Assembly: GCF_001426885.1 (NCBI RefSeq)
Contig: NZ_LMFP01000003.1
Span: 1,046,720 to 1,110,719 of the forward strand
DNA: 64,000 nt
Direction of reading: 5' to 3'
DNA from: Pelomonas sp. Root1444
Lineage (GTDB): Bacteria; Pseudomonadota; Gammaproteobacteria; Burkholderiales; Burkholderiaceae_C
Part shown: piece after piece, positions 25,137-32,932 of the stretch
Layout: every line of letters starts with the position of its first letter
Numbering within the stretch: the first letter of the stretch is position 1
Position numbers and translations under genes: made by a program
Notes under the pieces: model-generated
The model's input: the letters and a program-made list of their open reading frames with translations, nothing else
What the model was told of the DNA's origin: nothing
Database searches by the model: none

Positions 25137-26036
25137 ATGCCAGCCACGCTCACCGGTCAACTCGTCGTCGCGATCTCGTCGCGCGCGCTCTTCGATTTCG
25201 AGGCCGAGAACCTGATCTTCGAGGCCGGCGACGACCATGCCTACATGGCCTTGCAGCAACAGCGCCTCGACCAGCCCGCCCCGCCCGGCGTGGCCTTCTC
25301 GCTGGTGCAGAAGCTGCTGGCCTTCAACGCCGGGGGCGGCGCGCCGCAGGTCGAGGTCGTCGTGCTGTCGCGCAACGACCCGATCTCCGGCATGCGGGTG
25401 TTCCGCTCGGCCAAGCATTACGGCCTGGCCATCGAGCGCGGCGTGTTCACGCGCGGCGCTTCGCCCTGGCGCTACCTGAAGCCGCTGGCGGCCCAGCTGT
25501 TCCTGTCGGCCAACGAGGCCGATGTGCGCCAGGCGCTGGCGGCCGGCGTGGCCGCAGCGCGCGTGATGCCCGACGCCGCGCGTGCGTCGGCCGCGCACCC
25601 GCGGGAGCTGCGCATCGCCTTCGATGGCGACGCGGTGCTGTTCTCGGACGAGGCTGAACAGATCTACCAGCGCGACGGCCTCGCCGCCTTCCGCGAGCAC
25701 GAGAGCAGCCGCGCGCACCTGCCCCTGCCGGCCGGGCCCTTCAAGCCGGTGCTGGCCGCGCTGCAGCGCCTGCAGCACGCGCCCGGCGGCGGCATGAAGG
25801 TGCGCACCGCGCTGGTCACCGCGCGCAGCGCGCCGGCGCATGAGCGCGCCATCCGCACGCTGATGAACTGGCAGATCGAGGTCGACGAGGCGATGTTCCT
25901 TGGCGGCTTGGCCAAGGGCGAGTTCCTGCGCGAGTTCGAGCCGGACTTCTTCTTCGACGACCAGGTGGGTCATGTCGAAAGCGCCGCGCTTCACGTGCCA
26001 GCCGGCCAGGTGGCGGCGGGCATTGCGGCGCTGTAG
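25137..26036 (+). CDS. 5'-nucleotidase family protein (cytosolic NT5C1-like)
   Basis: The 299-residue soluble protein matches the bacterial relatives of cytosolic 5'-nucleotidase I: LVVAISSRALFDFEAEN, VEVVVLSRNDPISGMRVFRSAKHYGLAIERGVFTRG, LRIAFDGDAVLFSDEAEQIYQRDGLAAFREHE, and FLGGLAKGEFLREFEPDFFFDDQVGHVE. The DxD of FDGDAVLF and the late DD of FFFDDQ are HAD-type acidic residues. It probably dephosphorylates nucleoside monophosphates. TATCAT lies eight bases before the ATG (25123-25128), so a nearly leaderless transcript is possible. It appears to be a single gene. Confidence 0.85.
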   Translation: MPATLTGQLVVAISSRALFDFEAENLIFEAGDDHAYMALQQQRLDQPAPPGVAFSLVQKLLAFNAGGGAPQVEVVVLSRNDPISGMRVFRSAKHYGLAIERGVFTRGASPWRYLKPLAAQLFLSANEADVRQALAAGVAAARVMPDAARASAAHPRELRIAFDGDAVLFSDEAEQIYQRDGLAAFREHESSRAHLPLPAGPFKPVLAALQRLQHAPGGGMKVRTALVTARSAPAHERAIRTLMNWQIEVDEAMFLGGLAKGEFLREFEPDFFFDDQVGHVESAALHVPAGQVAAGIAAL

Positions 26037-26082
26037 CAGATGGCGCCTTGCCCGGGCGTCGCATCGGGCTGAAAGCACACGC

Positions 26083-26937
26083 ATGTTCCTCAGCCAACGC
26101 CCCGTCGAACCGCTGGCCGCCTATGTGGACTGCCTCTGGTACAGCGCCCGCGGCGCCCTGCCGCACACGCGCGAGCGCAGCCTGCCCACGGGCTGTGCCG
26201 ACATCGTCGTGCCGCTGCTGCAGGACTGCCTCGTCCGCTACGACGGCGAGCAGGGCGACGTCGCCCGGCGGCTGCATGGCGCCATCGTGCAGGGCCCGTT
26301 CGACCGCTTCGGCCTGCGCGGCACCGAGGGGCCGTCGGCCGTCGTCGGCGTGCACTTCACGCCAGCCGGCGCGGCGGCCTTCTTCGGCGGCGCCTTGCCG
26401 GCGCTGCGCAACCGCACCGAGCTGCTGGAAGACCTGTGGGGCCACTCGGCCCGCACGCTGCGCGAGCGCCTGCAGGCTGCCGCATCGCCGCAACAGGCAC
26501 TGCGCCTGCTGCACGACGGCCTGATGGCGCGTCTGGAGGGCTCCCGGCCCATCGACCCGCTGGCCCGGTTTGCCCTCACGGCGTTCCACGCCGACCCGGC
26601 CAGTGCCCGGGTGGCACCGGTGCAGCGCGCCAGCGGCTGCGCGCCGGCGCAGTTCATCCGCCGCTTCGAGCAGGCAGTGGGCCTCACGCCCAAGCGCTAC
26701 GCCCGCGTGCTGCGCCTGGGCGTGCTGCTACCCACCCTCGCGCGCTGCGGCCCGCGCGACTGGGCGCAGGTCGCCGCCGGCGGCGGCTACGCCGACCAGT
26801 CGCACCTCATCCGCGAGTTCCGGCAGCTGACGGGCATGGCGCCGGGCGCCTACCAGCCGGTGCAGGCGGACCAGCCGACCCACGTGGCCGTGCTGGACGC
26901 GCCTCGGCCGGTCCGTGGCGGTGCAGAACGCGACTGA
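26083..26937 (+). CDS. AraC-family transcriptional regulator (DUF6597-type N-terminus)
   Basis: The 284-residue protein has an N-terminal sensor-like domain (YVDCLWYSARGALPHTRERSLPTGCADIVVPL), the DUF6597 style. Its C-terminal AraC helix-turn-helix pair has the first helix degenerate and the second clear: APAQFIRRFEQAVGLTPKRYARVLRLG and VAAGGGYADQSHLIREFRQLTGMAPGAYQ. ATG 26083 is chosen; the upstream extension overlaps the nucleotidase gene in another frame. The VOC gene starts 84 bases downstream on the same strand and is a plausible target, but this is a guess from position. Confidence 0.9.
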   Translation: MFLSQRPVEPLAAYVDCLWYSARGALPHTRERSLPTGCADIVVPLLQDCLVRYDGEQGDVARRLHGAIVQGPFDRFGLRGTEGPSAVVGVHFTPAGAAAFFGGALPALRNRTELLEDLWGHSARTLRERLQAAASPQQALRLLHDGLMARLEGSRPIDPLARFALTAFHADPASARVAPVQRASGCAPAQFIRRFEQAVGLTPKRYARVLRLGVLLPTLARCGPRDWAQVAAGGGYADQSHLIREFRQLTGMAPGAYQPVQADQPTHVAVLDAPRPVRGGAERD

Positions 26938-27021
26938 AAAAAGTCCAATACAGCCGCCGCCCGGGCGCCCTACGCTGCGGTCACCGCGGCCCGTTGCCGC
27001 TTGCCCTCAGGAGCCGTTGCC

Positions 27022-27465
27022 ATGAACGAAATCCACGAGGTGTTCCCGTACCTGATGGTGCGCGACGCCAAGGCCGCCGTCGCCTTCTACCAGCAGGCGT
27101 TCGGGGCGACCGAACTGTTCCGCCTCGTCGAGCCCTCGGGCCGCATCGGCCATGTCGAGCTGCAACTCGGCCCCGTCGTGCTGATGGTGTGCGACGAGTT
27201 CCCCGAATACGGCATGGTCGGCCCGCAGGGGGACCAGTTCACCGGCTGCACCATCCACCTGCATGTCGACGACGCCGACGCGATGGCGGCGCGGGCGGTG
27301 GCCGCGGGGGCGACGATGACGATGCCGCCCACCGACCAGTTCTACGGCGAACGTTCCTGCCGGCTGCGTGACCCTTTCGGCCACGCCTGGCTGCTGGGCC
27401 ATTCGATCGAAAAGCTGACGCCCGAGGAAATGCAGCGGCGCTACACGGCCCTGATGACCGGCTGA
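27022..27465 (+). CDS. VOC superfamily (glyoxalase/PhnB-like) protein
   Basis: The 147-residue protein has two beta-alpha-beta-beta-beta modules: VFPYLMVRDAKAAVAFYQQAFGATELFRLVEPSGRIGHVELQLG and TIHLHVDDADAMAARAVAAGATMTMPPTDQFYGERSCRLRDPFGHAWLLG. This is the PhnB/YdcJ-like branch of the vicinal oxygen chelate fold. Candidate metal ligands are His (GHVEL) and Glu (YGERS), but the reaction cannot be named. ATG 27022 follows a Leu/Pro-rich non-coding stretch with AGGAG (27009-27013). It is probably linked to the AraC regulator just upstream. Confidence 0.88.
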   Translation: MNEIHEVFPYLMVRDAKAAVAFYQQAFGATELFRLVEPSGRIGHVELQLGPVVLMVCDEFPEYGMVGPQGDQFTGCTIHLHVDDADAMAARAVAAGATMTMPPTDQFYGERSCRLRDPFGHAWLLGHSIEKLTPEEMQRRYTALMTG

Positions 27466-27477
27466 CGCGCCCTGCCC

Positions 27478-30273
27478 TCAGGGCCGGTAGCGTTCCACCG
27501 CCTCGACCTGGCCGTCCAGCCGCAGCGGCACCGCGTCGTTCGCCAGCCAGCGCTGGAGGTAGCGCTCGTACGTCGGCGTGCCGGGCTGCTCGCTGAGGCC
27601 ACCCGGCCAGACGTTCTCCACGCGCGAGGTACCCATGGGCGCGACCTCTGCGACGAGGCGCTGGGACGGACCGTGGCGGAAGATGAAGGCATCCGGCGTG
27701 GCGGCCCGCGGGTCGAAGGAGGCGGCGTCCACCGTGTTGAAGCCGCCGTCCACCGGGATGCCGTCCAGCCCCGGCAGCGGTGCCGGCACCGCCCCGCCGC
27801 CCGGCGGGATGGTGAAAGGCCCGCCCAGGTTGCTGCTTAGCACGACGCGGTGCAGCTTGCCCCAGCGCCAGTCGGCCTGGGCGGTGGCGCCGCCGAACGC
27901 GGGCTTGAAGGCATCGCTCGCAGCCAGGGCCAGCGCGTCGGCCAGGCTTTGCAGCAGCACGAGGTCGCGGCGGTCCTCGGCGGACGCGACGCCGGGCACG
28001 GGGAAGAAATCCACGCCCGACACCCCGCGGCCGCCGCGCTGCGGGAAGCTCTCCAGCAGGTGGCGCAGCGCGCTCATCACATGCACGGCATCGGGCACCG
28101 GCAGGCCGGCACCGCCGACGACGCGGTCGATGCTGTTGGCGATGAGCCGGCCACGCCACAGCGTGTAGATGGTCGCGGCGACCGACGCGCGCACGCTGGC
28201 GGCGCTCGGCGGCGCGCCAGCGGGCTTGCCGGCGTCCCAGCCTTCGGTGAGGCCGGTCGGGCTGCTGAAGTCCCAGCCGCGCAGGCGGGCCTGGGCCTCG
28301 GCCACGCCGGGCTGGCTGACGAGGGCGGCCAGCGCCGGCAGCGCGCCGGGGCGGCGGGCGCGGTCGACCGCGTTCAGCAGATGAGGCAGCAGCACCGGCG
28401 CGTCACGCAGCGTCGTGTCGGCCTGGATGGCCTGCATGTCCTCGAAGCGCGCACGGCGGCGTGACAGCAGGTCCTTGAGCCGGTCGGTGATCTGCCCGGC
28501 GCGCAGGCCGGTGGGATCGTTGAAGGTGTAGGCGAGGTAGAAGATGCCGCCGCCGGGCCTCAGGGTGTTCAGCGGGTTGTTGTCGTGCGTGACGCCGAGC
28601 GGCTCGTTGTTCGCGTTGACGAAGAAGCCGGCCGGCGGGTTGACGATCTGCGGCAGCTCCGCGAACGGCAACACCTCGAAGGGCAGCGCCTGCTGCGGCT
28701 GCGGGTTGCGCACCGGCGCCCACTCGTTGCCGCCCTGGCCGTTGCGGATGAAGTCCGGCGGCAGGCCGGCCACGCTGCCGGCCTGCAAGTCCTCGCGCAC
28801 CGGCACCTCGCCGCTGGTGAAGTAGCCGATGTCGCCGCGCCCGTCGGCCACGACCCAGTTCTGCGAGCCCACGTCGAAGAACTGCAGCGCGGCCTTGAAG
28901 TCGTCCAGGCTGGTGGCGCGCGCGAAGCGCAAGACCGTGTCCACCTCGCGCGTGGCCGCCGCGCCGGCCCACTGCAGGCTGAGCGCCGTGCCGGTGGCGG
29001 CGTCGAACTGCACGATGGGGCCGTGGCGCGGCACGATGAGGGTCGCCGCCGGCAACGCGCCACCCGAGGGCATCGTGACGAGGTTGTCCGGCCGGCCGTC
29101 GCCGGGCTGGTTGGCGCGGTAGGTCTCGGGGATGGGGATGACGGGCTCCAGCCGGCCCTGGTAGACGCTGCTCAGCCCGCTGGGCGAGGCGGCGTCGGGC
29201 ACCAATTGCTCCTGGTAGGTGTCGGTCACGTCGAACAGCGTGTTGGTGCTGCCCCACGCGAGGTGCTGGTTGTAGCCGCCCAGCACGGCTGGCACACCGG
29301 CGAAGCTGTCGCCCACCAAGCGCAGCCCGCGCGGGCCGGTGAGGGTCAGGCCGATGGGATACCAGACGCCCGGCGCACTGAGCTGCAGGTGCTTGTCGTT
29401 GGCGAGCAGCGGCCGGCCGCTGTCGGTCAGGCGGCCGCTGACGGCCCACAGGTTGGAGCCGGCGCGCTCATGACGGTTCATGACGCCGCGCAGCGCCGGC
29501 ACCTGGCGCCACTGCTCGCGCCAGCGTTGCGCGAGCCGCAGGGCCACGTCGCCCACGCCGGCCGGCTCGGCGGTGCGTGCAATGCCGGCCCCGGCACCCG
29601 GCTGCGGGCGGCGCTGCTGCGCGTCGGGCAGCGTCGCGGCGGTGTCGAAGGGCGCGGCGCGGTTCAGGTCCTCGAAGTACAGCGCGCGGCCGTCGAAGCC
29701 GGCCACCGCGCCGGCCTGCTGGTAGGCGCCGAGCGCGAGCGTGCTGTCGATGTCGGTCTGCAGCGAGAGGTCGGCGGCGAACAGCTTGCCGATGACGACG
29801 CTGTCCAGCGGCGTCCACGGCGCGAAGCGCGTCAGCTCCAGCGCGCCGTATTGCAGCGGCAGCGGCCGGGTGGCGACATAGGCGTTCACGCCGCGCGCGT
29901 AGGCCTCCAGCGCGGCGCGCGCCTCAGGCGACAGCGCGGCCAGCGAGCGCTCCGCCGCGCGGCGCAGGCCGAGGGTGCGGAACTGCACGTCGGATGCCAG
30001 CGCGCCGGGGCCCAGCAGCTCGGCCAAGGTGCCGCTGGCGGTGCGGCGGTACTCGTCCATCTGGTAGAGCCGGTCGCGGGCATGCACATAGCCCTGCATG
30101 AACCACAGGTCGGCCTCGCTGCGCGCCTGCACATGGACGATGCCGCTGCGGTCGCGCGTGAGCTGCACCGGCGCGCTCAGGCCGGCGAGCTGCTGCGTCG
30201 GGTCGCCCGCGCCCTGGGCCTGTGCCAACGAAGCGCCCAGGCAGAGCGCGAAGGCGGTCAGGTGACGATGCAT
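27478..30273 (-). CDS. penicillin acylase family protein (periplasmic Ntn-hydrolase precursor)
   Basis: The 931-residue precursor has a signal peptide (MHRHLTAFALCLGASLAQAQ). Its alpha-chain block is QLTRDRSGIVHVQARSEADLWFMQGYVHARDRLYQMDEYRR. The autoproteolysis site is AGSNLWAVSG, where Ser273 would become the N-terminal nucleophile. The beta-chain includes PLLANDKHLQLSAPGVWYPIGL. The family hydrolyses amide bonds of penicillins, acyl-homoserine lactones or related amides in the periplasm. The long C-terminal part contains FSSPTGLTEGWDAGKPAG and a conserved tail HGPSQRLVAEVAP. The physiological substrate is unknown. It is a single gene; CCCCCTAG and an ATGCC/GGCAT inverted repeat lie upstream. 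Confidence 0.92.
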   Translation of the reverse strand: MHRHLTAFALCLGASLAQAQGAGDPTQQLAGLSAPVQLTRDRSGIVHVQARSEADLWFMQGYVHARDRLYQMDEYRRTASGTLAELLGPGALASDVQFRTLGLRRAAERSLAALSPEARAALEAYARGVNAYVATRPLPLQYGALELTRFAPWTPLDSVVIGKLFAADLSLQTDIDSTLALGAYQQAGAVAGFDGRALYFEDLNRAAPFDTAATLPDAQQRRPQPGAGAGIARTAEPAGVGDVALRLAQRWREQWRQVPALRGVMNRHERAGSNLWAVSGRLTDSGRPLLANDKHLQLSAPGVWYPIGLTLTGPRGLRLVGDSFAGVPAVLGGYNQHLAWGSTNTLFDVTDTYQEQLVPDAASPSGLSSVYQGRLEPVIPIPETYRANQPGDGRPDNLVTMPSGGALPAATLIVPRHGPIVQFDAATGTALSLQWAGAAATREVDTVLRFARATSLDDFKAALQFFDVGSQNWVVADGRGDIGYFTSGEVPVREDLQAGSVAGLPPDFIRNGQGGNEWAPVRNPQPQQALPFEVLPFAELPQIVNPPAGFFVNANNEPLGVTHDNNPLNTLRPGGGIFYLAYTFNDPTGLRAGQITDRLKDLLSRRRARFEDMQAIQADTTLRDAPVLLPHLLNAVDRARRPGALPALAALVSQPGVAEAQARLRGWDFSSPTGLTEGWDAGKPAGAPPSAASVRASVAATIYTLWRGRLIANSIDRVVGGAGLPVPDAVHVMSALRHLLESFPQRGGRGVSGVDFFPVPGVASAEDRRDLVLLQSLADALALAASDAFKPAFGGATAQADWRWGKLHRVVLSSNLGGPFTIPPGGGAVPAPLPGLDGIPVDGGFNTVDAASFDPRAATPDAFIFRHGPSQRLVAEVAPMGTSRVENVWPGGLSEQPGTPTYERYLQRWLANDAVPLRLDGQVEAVERYRP

Positions 30274-30415
30274 GGGGAACTCCTGTGGGCTGTGACCGGC
30301 CCACTATCTGCCTGCGGATGCCATCGGGCATACGGGTAGACACCGAGCCCCCCTAGGATTGGATCGACCTGTCGCCGACACGCGCAGGGCATCGTTCGAG
30401 GCCGCACCCACCGCT

Positions 30416-31522
30416 TCAGGGCGGCAACTGCAGGGCCAGGCTGCGCTCCACGCACCACACCAGCGCCAGCACCGCGATGGCGCCCGACCCGCCGGGCACG
30501 ACGGCGCGCCGGTAGACCGCGGCCGAGCGCAGCGCCAGTGCCAGCGGCAGCAGCAGCGCCACCACCACCAGCTGGCCGAGCTCGACGCCCACGTTGAAGC
30601 CCAGCAGCGGCAGCACCAGTTCCGCGCCGCGCAGGCCCAGGTCCTTCAACGGCCCGGCGAAGCCGATGCCGTGCACCAGGCCGAACAGGCCGACGGTGAG
30701 CCAGCGCGGCCCGGGCATGAAGGGGCGGATGTTGTCCAGCGCGGCCAGCAGCACGGTCAGCGCGATCAGGGATTCGACGGCCGCCTCGGGCGGTGCGAGC
30801 GCGCCGCTGGCGGCCAGGCCGAGCGTGACCGAGTGGGCCAGCGTGAAGGCGGTGACGAGCTTGAGGGTTTCGGCCAGCGCGCAGCGGGCGCTGCTGCGCG
30901 GCGCCCAGCCGTGGCCGTCGCGGCGCCACACGGCCACCAGCAGCAGCGTGACGAGGAAGAGCACATGGTCCAGGCCGCTGGCGATGTGCGCCATGCCTTC
31001 GACGACGAAGCCGCCCAGGTCGCGGCTGTCCAGCGCCAGGCGCTGCGGGCCGGCGCCCGGCGTCAGCAGCAGCGGCTCGCCGGCCGAGCCGACGAGCCGG
31101 GCCAGGCCGCGGTGCGCCGCGTCGGTGGCGGCGAACAGGCGGTAGTCGATCGCCAGCTCAGCGACGGCGGCCGGGCAGTGCCAGCGACTGACGAGGACGG
31201 CGTGCATGCCATCGCTGTGCGGGTCGAGCTGTGGCGGCGTGCGCTCCCCGCGCGAACAGGCGGTGCCATCGGCCGTGAAGCGCACACCGGCGTCGGCCAG
31301 CGCCTCGATGTCGGGCCAGCGGCTGCGCACCTCGCCCCAGCTGAGCGTGCCGTCACCGTCGGCATCCAGGCCCAGGTCGCGGTCGAGGTCGAGCAGCGCG
31401 ATGTCCAGGCGCTGCTCGACGGCGGCACCCTCCACGCGATAGACGAGGTAGGCATCGCTGGCCTGGTGGGCGTGGGCTGCGGCGCCCAGCAGCAGCGACA
31501 GCCACAGCAGAAGGCGGATCAA
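30416..31522 (-). CDS. HupE/UreJ-family membrane protein with N-terminal EF-hand region
   Basis: The 368-residue protein starts at TTG 31522 overlapping the previous stop (TTGA). It begins with a signal-like helix (LIRLLLWLSLLLGAAAHA) and a periplasmic domain holding a canonical EF-hand loop (DADGDGTLSWGE, residues 53-64). The rest is a HupE/UreJ_2 membrane domain of about seven helices with MAHIASGLDHVLFLVTLLL, FTLAHSVTLGLAASG and FGLVHGIGFAGPLKDLG; its conserved His/Asp residues suggest metal handling. HupE/UreJ relatives are linked to nickel uptake, but here there is no hydrogenase or urease. Last gene of a four-gene operon with a DUF4331 gene. Confidence 0.85.
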   Translation of the reverse strand: MIRLLLWLSLLLGAAAHAHQASDAYLVYRVEGAAVEQRLDIALLDLDRDLGLDADGDGTLSWGEVRSRWPDIEALADAGVRFTADGTACSRGERTPPQLDPHSDGMHAVLVSRWHCPAAVAELAIDYRLFAATDAAHRGLARLVGSAGEPLLLTPGAGPQRLALDSRDLGGFVVEGMAHIASGLDHVLFLVTLLLVAVWRRDGHGWAPRSSARCALAETLKLVTAFTLAHSVTLGLAASGALAPPEAAVESLIALTVLLAALDNIRPFMPGPRWLTVGLFGLVHGIGFAGPLKDLGLRGAELVLPLLGFNVGVELGQLVVVALLLPLALALRSAAVYRRAVVPGGSGAIAVLALVWCVERSLALQLPP

Positions 31523-32664
31523 GGCGCAAAGCTCCGGTCGAGAGTGGCGAGGCGCGCATCCTGCCAGCCCTTGTCGCGCAACGTGGCGGCAAGCTCGCGG
31601 CGCGTCGCGTCGCCGTCCCTGCCGGCGGCCAGCGCGGCGCGCAGCAGCAGCAGCGCATCGGCCGGCTCGCGTTGCAACGTCCAGTTCAGGCGCGCCAGGC
31701 GCAAGGCCTCGCGCGGGTCCGCGGCCACATCGAGCGCGAAGCGGGCCTGCTCGCGCGCATGCCTGCCGGGCTCGCGGCGCTCGACGGCGGCCAGGCGTTC
31801 GCGCAGCAGGGCCGTGGGCATGGCGGCATCGCGGCCCAGCTGGCGCAGCGCGATGACACGGCGCAGCAGCAGCGCGTCGGCCTCGGCATCGGGGCTGTCC
31901 TCCACGAGGGCCAGCGCCGCGGCCGCACGGCGGCGGGCCAGCAGCCAGTCCGCCAACGCGGCGCGGGTGTAGACCGCGTCCGCGCCGGCCAGCGCGGTGC
32001 GGTACAGGCCCGGCGCCGCGGCCTCGTCGCCGAGGCGCTCTGCCAGCTCGGCGCGCATCAGCGCCAGCCACGGCGGGACGGTGCGGCCGGGGCTCAGGCC
32101 GGCCAGCGTGCGCGCGGCAGACGTGGCCTTGCCGGACAGGCTGTCCAGCTCCGCCAGGCAGGCCGCGGCCGGCAGCGCAGCCAGCGGCTGCAGGGGCTCG
32201 CAGCGCGCCCGTGCCTCGGGCAGCTCGCCGCGCAGCTGGTGCAAGGCCGCGGCATCGAGCAGCGCCTGGGCGCGGTCCTGTGGCGTCAGGTCGCCGCGCG
32301 CGAGCAAGCGGCGCAAGTCGGCCTGCGCGGCATCGAACTCGTGGCGCGCCTGCAGCACGCGGGCGCGCAGCAGCACCGCCTCGGCCGGTGCGTCGGCCAG
32401 CTGCCACCAAGGTGCCAGCGCCGCCTGCGCCACGCCCAGCTCGCGCGGGTCGCCGTGCACGCGGGCGCGCTGCAGGGCCGCGCGTGCCGTGGCGGCGGCG
32501 AGCGGCAGCTGCGCCGGGTCGCGTGCCAGGGCCGCGCGGCGCTGGCGCTCCGCGGCGTCCACGCGATAAGGCAGGCGCTGCACGATCTCGGCGTCGTCCC
32601 GCGGCACGAAGGGCCCCGCTGCGACTGCCAGCGGCAGCGTGAGCAGCAACGCGAGAGCGCGCAT
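31519..32664 (-). CDS. exported helical-repeat (TPR-like) protein of unknown function
   Basis: The product of about 381 residues has a short signal peptide (MRALALLLTLPLAVAAG). It is followed by almost entirely alpha-helical, Ala/Leu/Arg-rich repeats resembling degenerate tetratricopeptide units (AVLLRARVLQARHEFDAAQADLRRLLARGDLTPQDRAQALLDAAALHQLRGELPEA). No catalytic motif is visible. The ATG overlaps the stop of the lipoprotein gene and its own stop overlaps the HupE-like start, so the genes are translationally coupled. Presumably a periplasmic scaffold for the cassette; this is inference. Confidence 0.75.
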   Translation of the reverse strand: MRALALLLTLPLAVAAGPFVPRDDAEIVQRLPYRVDAAERQRRAALARDPAQLPLAAATARAALQRARVHGDPRELGVAQAALAPWWQLADAPAEAVLLRARVLQARHEFDAAQADLRRLLARGDLTPQDRAQALLDAAALHQLRGELPEARARCEPLQPLAALPAAACLAELDSLSGKATSAARTLAGLSPGRTVPPWLALMRAELAERLGDEAAAPGLYRTALAGADAVYTRAALADWLLARRRAAAALALVEDSPDAEADALLLRRVIALRQLGRDAAMPTALLRERLAAVERREPGRHAREQARFALDVAADPREALRLARLNWTLQREPADALLLLRAALAAGRDGDATRRELAATLRDKGWQDARLATLDRSFAP

Positions 32665-32921
32665 CACAAGGCTTGCGGCTCTTCGGTCTCGCTGGCCGAC
32701 ACGTCCACGGACGGCAGCGTCAGCGCCTCCGAGGTCTCGTCATCGGCCTGCTGGCCCTTGAGGTAGCCCACCAGCGCGGTGGACGAGGCCACGGCGCTGT
32801 CGGGCACTGCGGTGGCCACGGGTGGCGGGGGTGGTGTGTGGGCGTCGTCGTCCCCACCGCCGCAGGCAGCCAGCACGAGGGCAGCGCCGGTGACGAGGGC
32901 AGCGGTCTTGCGGCTCTTCAT
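32664..32921 (-). CDS. small lipoprotein of the DUF4331 cassette
   Basis: The 85-residue ORF begins MKSRKTAALVTGAALVLAACGGGDDD. The lipobox LAAC and the following Gly/Asp-rich linker are typical of an outer-membrane lipoprotein. The mature part has a Pro-run, then VASSTALVGYLKGQQADDETSEALTLPSVDVSASETEEPQAL. AAGGAGG lies just before the ATG at 32921, which decides the start over an upstream GTG. It follows the DUF4331 gene after 11 bases. No family was recognised. Confidence 0.75.
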   Translation of the reverse strand: MKSRKTAALVTGAALVLAACGGGDDDAHTPPPPPVATAVPDSAVASSTALVGYLKGQQADDETSEALTLPSVDVSASETEEPQAL

Positions 32922-32932
32922 GGCGGCCTCCT

